NCBI GenBank assembly: GCA_045863555.1
Contig: BTUU01000034.1
Span: 1 to 26,798 of the forward strand
Direction of reading: 5' to 3'
Length of the DNA stretch: 26,798 bases
Origin: JACRLV01 sp045863555
GTDB lineage: Bacteria > Planctomycetota > Phycisphaerae > UBA1845 > Fen-1342
A program made the translations under genes and the position numbers. The notes under the pieces are model-generated. The model was not told the DNA's origin, did not search any database, and saw only the letters and a list, made by a program, of their open reading frames with translations. Below are positions 22,787 to 26,798 of this stretch, one piece after another (positions within the stretch are counted from its first letter, which is position 1; each line of letters begins with the position of its first letter).

Positions 22787-24421
22787 TTACGGGCACTCCG
22801 TCCCATACGCCGAGAGCAGCATCGCCAGGTCGGTCAGCGTGACCTGCGTATCGCCGTCGAGGTCGCCGTCGGCGGCCGATGCGCCGCTCGAGCCGAAGTG
22901 CGAGAGCAGGATCGCGAGGTCGGCGAGGTCGACCGCGCCGCTGCCGTCGAGATCGGCCGGGCAGGGCGGGGTGGATTGGCCGAGCGTGCCGTCCATGTTG
23001 ATGTTCTGGGCCTTGACGTCGACGGTGCCCGCGGCGTTGTCGTGCCAGGCGGCGACGAGCATGTCGGAGCCGGTGACATGCGTCATCGCCAGGCGGCCCT
23101 TGTCGCTGGGATTGGTGGCGACGCCGAGCGTGCCGGGCGACCAGACGGCCGCACCGGCGTCATCGAGGCGCGTGGCGTTGACGAGCATCGGGCCGCTTGC
23201 GCCGGTGTATTCCAGCCAGGCGATCACGGCGTCGTCCGTCGGCGCGGGCTGGGTGTTGATGAACGACTTGTGATTGCCCGAATTCAGCGGGATCAGGTCG
23301 AGGCCTGCGCCGCCGCCCCAGAGACGGGCGCCGGCCGCGGTGATCCGCTGTGCGCCGAGGCCGTAGAGGCTCTGGGTCGTGTTGCTGCGCTCGTACGCGA
23401 CGACGTATTCGTCAACGGCCGGGAGGTACGCGACGCTGGCGGAGAGGCGGTATTCGGTGGTCGATGGCGTCGTGGACGCGGCCAGGCCGTTCTGGGGGAA
23501 ACGCTGGACACCGGCGGAGTCGACGTGCTGGAGCCAGGCGTTGCGGTCGGCCGCGTTGTCGTACCAGGCGACGACTGCTCCGCCCGCACCGTCGGGGATC
23601 AGCGGCGGGAAGTAGCCGTTCTGGATGCCGCGGCTTGGCGTTGCGTTTGACGTGTAGATGTCGATCGGCGAACCCGCACCGCCGGAACCGCTCCACTGCG
23701 GCGCGTGGGTGGCATCCCATTTCTGGATCTTGAGGCCCTTGCGAGAGAGGACCATGTTGGTCGTTTCCGAGCGCACCCAGAGGAGGATCACGTCGCCGCC
23801 GCTGCCGCCGGAGATGAGGTCGGCGGCGGCCTGGCCGCGGGTGGCCTCGGCGAGGCTCCATGCTTCGCCGGGGACGAACGTGCCGTCGGGGTTGAGCCGC
23901 TGGAGCTGGAGGACGTTGCTGACGGTGCCGGCGACGACGATCGTGCCGTCGGCGCAGATTGCGACGCGGTTGCCGAAGGAGCCGGCGAGCGTGGGGAGCC
24001 GCACGCCGGTCGGCCCCCAGGGGAGCGAGCCGTCGGGCAGGACCTTCTGCACCGTCACCTGGCCGCCGTTGTCGTCGAAGGCGGCGTAGGCTGCGCCGTC
24101 GCCGCCGACCTTCATGTCGCTGGTAAAGGTCGCGGTGTTCGTACGGTCGGCGAGGATGACGCCGTTACCCGCGAAGATGCGCGTGCCGTCGGGGGCGAGC
24201 CGCTGGATGCGAGGCTTGTAGCCGCTGCCCGCGCCGCTGTCGTAGAAATAGACCCAGACGCCGCCGTCGGCCGCGGGGCGGATGATCGGGACGCTCTGTT
24301 CGCCCGCGCCGTCGGCGACGACGGTGTTCGTGGTGGAGTCACTGGTCCACTGGGCGAGCGCAGGGCTCGCCAGGGCGCCGGCGGCGAGAGCCGCGGACGC
24401 CAGAAGGAATGTTCGACGCAC
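22787..24421 (-). CDS. Secreted repeat protein with C-terminal dockerin-like EF-hand pair
   Basis: 544 residues from a GTG at 24421, fixed by AAGGAG 7 bases upstream and by the signal peptide that begins there (VRRTFLLASAALAAGALASP then ALA before QWTS). Several propeller-like units follow with the recurrent pattern R-L-x-P-D-G-T (IQRLAPDGTRIFAGNGVILA, VQKVLPDGSLPWGPTGVRL, LQRLNPDGTFVPG) and V-V-A-W-Y-D-N / V-A-A-W-H-D-N units. The last 55 residues hold two calcium-loop motifs, D-L-D-G-S-G-A-V-D-L-A-D and G-D-L-D-G-D-T-Q-V-T-L, each followed by LLxxxG, the dockerin type I-like tail usual in planctomycetes, where it may act as an export or anchoring tag. The exact partner is unknown. It faces the bidirectional terminator at its 3' end. 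Confidence 0.87.
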   Translation of the reverse strand: MRRTFLLASAALAAGALASPALAQWTSDSTTNTVVADGAGEQSVPIIRPAADGGVWVYFYDSGAGSGYKPRIQRLAPDGTRIFAGNGVILADRTNTATFTSDMKVGGDGAAYAAFDDNGGQVTVQKVLPDGSLPWGPTGVRLPTLAGSFGNRVAICADGTIVVAGTVSNVLQLQRLNPDGTFVPGEAWSLAEATRGQAAADLISGGSGGDVILLWVRSETTNMVLSRKGLKIQKWDATHAPQWSGSGGAGSPIDIYTSNATPSRGIQNGYFPPLIPDGAGGAVVAWYDNAADRNAWLQHVDSAGVQRFPQNGLAASTTPSTTEYRLSASVAYLPAVDEYVVAYERSNTTQSLYGLGAQRITAAGARLWGGGAGLDLIPLNSGNHKSFINTQPAPTDDAVIAWLEYTGASGPMLVNATRLDDAGAAVWSPGTLGVATNPSDKGRLAMTHVTGSDMLVAAWHDNAAGTVDVKAQNINMDGTLGQSTPPCPADLDGSGAVDLADLAILLSHFGSSGASAADGDLDGDTQVTLTDLAMLLSAYGTECP

Positions 24422-24638
24422 GGAGAAGCTCCTTGTGCTGGATCGTCGACACGCCCGGCCTCGAGGACTCGGCACGGCTCACCCCCCGGCGTCGCGATCA
24501 GACGTACAGGATACCGCGCGGAGGACTGCGGCCGTATCGCGGAAATGCGGCTGGGCGTCGGCCTCGGTGCGGCCAACGAGGGTCCGAGAAAAAGGTGGTT
24601 TCGAGCGAATCGGTCCAAGGCGCCCAAACTTTTTTCTC

Positions 24639-24784
24639 CGTGTGTGCCGGGTTGGCTTTCTAAGTTATCAGGACGTTGGTTGCGGGGTCGTCGCCCGGCG
24701 GAAACCGCGTTTGCAGCGTTCCGGCGGAAGGTGATCAAGTTCCTGATTCTGTGTGTGCGGGGTTGATCACCTTCGTTATCAGAC
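24639..24784. repeat. Imperfect direct repeat pair in the long non-coding region
   Basis: GTGTGTGCCGGGTTG...GTTATCAG (24640-24671) recurs as GTGTGTGCGGGGTTG...GTTATCAG (24751-24782), starting 110-111 bases apart; the constant ends flank 8-9 variable bases. CCGGCGGAA also occurs twice between them (24695-24703 and 24721-24729). The stretch 24422-25043 carries no gene that I can support. It could hold a structured RNA, an attachment site or a decayed element. Confidence 0.5.
24728..24773. other. 11-bp perfect inverted repeat
   Basis: AAGGTGATCAA (24728-24738) pairs with TTGATCACCTT (24763-24773) around 24 bases. The right arm lies inside the second copy of the direct repeat. No T run follows on either strand, so it is not an obvious terminator. 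Confidence 0.55.
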
Positions 24785-24984
24785 TTTGCGGTGGCGGAGG
24801 AATCGGGGTCGGCCGGGTGGATGGGGAGGCGGGGGCGTCGGGGAGGCGCGGGGCGTGTCATTTCCAGATATTCTAGACCGGGTTCCACGGCCGGGGGTTC
24901 TTTGCATGGCGGTTTGCGGGAGATTGGCGGGATCTGGCGGGCGGGGGCGGAGTCTGGCGGCGCAGGCGGGGAGAGGGAATGATC

Positions 24985-25024
24985 CACAGATGAGCACCGA
25001 TGGGCACAGATGAAGAGCGATGGA
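24985..25024. repeat. Four 10-base units containing GATG
   Basis: CACAGATGAG, CACCGATGGG, CACAGATGAA and GAGCGATGGA follow one another without a gap, so GATG recurs exactly every 10 bases, about one DNA turn. It lies 20 bases beyond the 3' end of the Rhs fragment. Confidence 0.6.
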
Positions 25025-25043
25025 GCAGGGTGGCGCCGTTCGG

Positions 25044-25583
25044 TCAGTTGCGGAAGACGTGTGCCGCCGAGGCGTGCATTTCGAGGTTGGCCCGCTCGTC
25101 GAACTCGGGGTCGCCCTCGCAGTAGCCGTAGCTGGAGCTGAAGATCGCCAGGTCGCTGAAGCCGACGCTGCCGTCGCCGTCGAAGTCGCCGACGACGTAG
25201 GACTCGGTGACGTTGCCGTCGGCGCCCGAGAGCAGGTTCTGGCCGGTGACGGGGCTGCTGGCGGTCTCGACGTTGACGTACTGGTTGAGCTGGTTGGATT
25301 CGTACGTGGTCTGGGCGCCGGTGCCCTTCGTGTACGTGTCGCGGTTGCCGATGTTGTCGTAGGCGTACACGCGGCGGGCTCCCGTGGTCTCCGTGCCGCT
25401 GCCGACGGTCGTGCCCGCGCGGCGGGTCGTGCCGGTCAGCTCGTTCCGGTCATTATACGTCCAGGAATCGTGATGGTCGGCGGAAAATGCCGCGCCGGTG
25501 TAAACGACGCTGGTCCGGCGGGCGCAATCCGGATGGTGCGTCAAGGACGTACCCCTACGAAGCTTCCACCACCTACCCTTATT
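25044..25583 (-). pseudogene. Stranded Rhs core fragment with truncated dockerin-like tail
   Basis: The frame is open from a stop at 25586-25584 to 25044, with only a TTG at 25544 as a possible start and no ribosome site. From about 25510 the text is Rhs core: SWTYNDRNELTGTTRRAGTT, ARRVYAYDNIGNRDTYTKGT, YESNQLNQYVNVETASSPVT. It then passes into an EF-hand segment (VVGDFDGDGSVGFSDLAIFS) and the second half, expected to be another D-x-D-G loop after FDERANL, is replaced by EMHASAAHVFRN and a stop. It therefore lacks an Rhs start, the core end (YYDPxxGRW) and a full tail. It is best read as a remnant left behind when the toxin and immunity genes upstream were acquired, or a cassette donor for recombination with the Rhs gene. 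Confidence 0.7.
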
Positions 25584-25886
25584 TCAATCGCGGATGGTAT
25601 GCGTGCCACACTCCGGACAAACTGTGAAGGTCGAGTGCCCTCGCATGTCATAATTACAGTACGGACATCGCCGACGTTGGAGACGCTCCAAGCGCGTGGC
25701 TTTCTGCATTTCGTGTTGCCACAGGGCGTATATGATCCCGACCACTGGCGATGTATATACTACGCCGACGCCACAACAGGACAACATCCCGCCACCCGGT
25801 GCGCTCTGAACAAAGGCCTCGGCCATAAGCACGACGGCACCAGCGCTGCCGATGATCAGAGTCGAGAAAAACCATCGAACGAACAC
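25584..25886 (-). CDS. Small membrane zinc-ribbon protein, putative immunity to the Rhs toxin
   Basis: 100 residues. The start is a GTG at 25886, the base directly after the Rhs stop (TAG at 25889-25887), and AGGTGA just before the junction, within the last Rhs codons, serves as ribosome site, so translation is coupled. Two membrane spans (about 4-25 and 37-58) precede a charged helix and a C-terminal zinc ribbon with Cys74, Cys77, Cys90 and Cys93 (CPYCNYD...CPEC). Position right after a polymorphic toxin tail is the hallmark of an immunity gene. A membrane immunity protein would suit a toxin acting at or through the membrane. I know no immunity family with this layout, so the role is inference; the ribbon resembles those of 1278-2096 and the left-edge gene, so a housekeeping role is possible. 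Confidence 0.6.
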   Translation of the reverse strand: MFVRWFFSTLIIGSAGAVVLMAEAFVQSAPGGGMLSCCGVGVVYTSPVVGIIYALWQHEMQKATRLERLQRRRCPYCNYDMRGHSTFTVCPECGTHTIRD

Positions 25887-26798
25887 CTATTCACCTAAGA
25901 ATGGTGGGCGCGGTCGTCGTCCTTGACACCGTCGGTTGACCTCTTCGCAAAACTCCCGAGCCTTACTACCCGGAGGATACAACGTGCAATCCGTATTCAG
26001 AATAGAGAGATCGCAACTCATCGCTCGCCGTTTGCAGCAGTCGAGACAATGAGACAAGCTACTGGCGGCGTCTTCTTCGCTCGCCCCGTCACCCTCTTCA
26101 TTGTCGCGGCCCACACATCCTGCACAGCCTCGCCCTACGCGGTTGTTCACTAGGTCATGAGCAGACCCAGGTGAATCGTCGCCTTCCTCATGTGCCTCGC
26201 CGAGGTCTCGCGCCTCCTCACAAGAAACTCCGCCCGCGCTCGCAACCATACAACTCCAAACGCAATGCTCAAGGGCATTAAATACCGTGCCATCGTGACG
26301 GTAGGTTAGCTCAAAAGAATCCCAGATTGTGCGAATTGTAAGTGAGTCGAGCCCGGCGCTTGCAAAACATGCTATAGGATTAACCATGCACCACCACTGC
26401 TCGCAAGAGATCAGTGAGGTCAGTCCCAGGGCGTCGATCAGTCCGGTCGGCTGGTTATGGGTAATTGCGTAGAGGTTCACCGCGCCGAGTTCATTTAGGG
26501 GATCCCTGCTCATCCACCGCCCCAGCCGCGGATCGTAATACCGGTAGCCCCAGTAGCCGAGGCCGGTTTCGTCGTCCCAAGGCCTGGTGCTGAAGCGGTA
26601 CGTGTTGGCGCTGGCGTACGAGCCGCTCGAAACCGTCGCGTTGCCGTAGGCGTCGTACTCGTACTTGGCGACGATCGACGCCGAGGCCGTGGATTGCGTT
26701 AGGTCGCAGACCTGGCCGACGTTGCCGTTGGCGTCGTACATGTAGACGTAGGCGAGGTCGTCGCCGGTCGAGCCGGAGGTCGCGGAATCGTCGTAGAC
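25887..26798 (-). CDS. Rhs-family protein, 3' end, with DUF6973-like cysteine-rich toxin tail (5' end cut off)
   Basis: The visible 303 residues run in from the right edge. Counting from the first visible codon, the Rhs core end is clear: YEYDAYGNATV, ETGLGYWGYRYYDPRLGRWM with SRDPLNELGAVNLYAITHNQ, then PTGLIDALGL, after which Rhs tails change sharply. The tail (about 125-303) contains ALEHCVWS (H178), EAHEEG (H203) and HDLVNNRVGR (H214, N218, N219). This H...AHE...D-L-x-N-N-x-x-G-R order is what I recall of DUF6973, found in polymorphic toxin tails, with a probable metal-binding active site. The tail also holds 15 cysteines. Its G+C falls to 45-53% in the 60-base samples I counted, against 62-65% in the core. 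It is followed at once by the putative immunity gene. Confidence 0.83.
   Translation of the reverse strand, partial: VYDDSATSGSTGDDLAYVYMYDANGNVGQVCDLTQSTASASIVAKYEYDAYGNATVSSGSYASANTYRFSTRPWDDETGLGYWGYRYYDPRLGRWMSRDPLNELGAVNLYAITHNQPTGLIDALGLTSLISCEQWWCMVNPIACFASAGLDSLTIRTIWDSFELTYRHDGTVFNALEHCVWSCMVASAGGVSCEEARDLGEAHEEGDDSPGSAHDLVNNRVGRGCAGCVGRDNEEGDGASEEDAASSLSHCLDCCKRRAMSCDLSILNTDCTLYPPGSKAREFCEEVNRRCQGRRPRPPFLGE

Noticed and set aside
23705..24766. Open frame of 353 codons on the plus strand
   Set aside because: It is antisense to the dockerin-tailed gene and extends into non-coding repeats; no start signal or domain is visible.
24985..25024. CRISPR-like repeat
   Set aside because: The units are 10 bases long and contiguous, with no spacers and no cas genes in the window.
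25044..25544. Rhs fragment as an intact short gene starting at TTG
   Set aside because: No ribosome site precedes the TTG, the frame opens upstream in non-Rhs text, and both the Rhs core and the EF-hand tail are cut; a remnant is the better reading.

Overview
The window looks like chromosomal DNA of a planctomycete, most likely Phycisphaerae or a neighbouring lineage. This is inferred from high G+C (about 62-67% in 60-base stretches I counted in ordinary coding DNA), many secreted proteins and lipoproteins of no known family, the double-CxxC ribbon proteins (CPxCxYD...CPEC), a dockerin-like EF-hand tail on a secreted protein, and an Rhs protein with a dockerin-like relative beside it. No rRNA, tRNA, CRISPR array or insertion sequence was recognised.

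Layout. 1-3463 is read leftward: a secreted/membrane protein with propeller-like features that runs off the left edge, a zinc-ribbon membrane protein flanked by REP-like hairpin repeats, and a class V aminotransferase. 3687-8613 is read rightward: a small lipoprotein, a polytopic GT-C-like membrane protein, a DUF1579 secreted protein, YjbQ, and a TPR-SPOR lipoprotein. 8623-11883 is leftward: a degenerate GT4 glycosyltransferase and a large secreted protein. 12072-12640 is a small rightward toxin-antitoxin-like pair of the Fic/Doc family. 12673-15352 is leftward: two lipoproteins (one DUF3299) and a secreted esterase. 15506-22693 is rightward: an HDOD protein with a histidine-kinase-like partner, TssA with a translationally coupled lipoprotein, and a secreted DUF3352-like protein closed by a strong intrinsic terminator. 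22787-24421 is a leftward dockerin-tailed secreted protein. After about 620 bases of repeat-bearing non-coding DNA, 25044-26798 holds the 3' end of an Rhs gene with a new toxin tail, an abutting putative immunity gene, and a stranded fragment of another Rhs core.

What may work together. Three units look like functional partnerships: (1) the Rhs C-terminal toxin and the gene starting on the base after its stop codon; (2) the 53-residue protein and the Doc-like protein, overlapping by ATGA, behind a perfect -10 box and a triple heptamer; (3) the HDOD protein and a hybrid-kinase-like protein whose phosphoacceptor histidine is aspartate and whose receiver lacks several key residues. TssA, a type VI secretion baseplate-assembly protein, stands alone here without other recognisable T6SS genes. 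The best candidates for something undescribed are the Rhs toxin/zinc-ribbon immunity pair, the Doc variant with a class I Fic-type inhibitor motif in its partner, and the histidine-less kinase.
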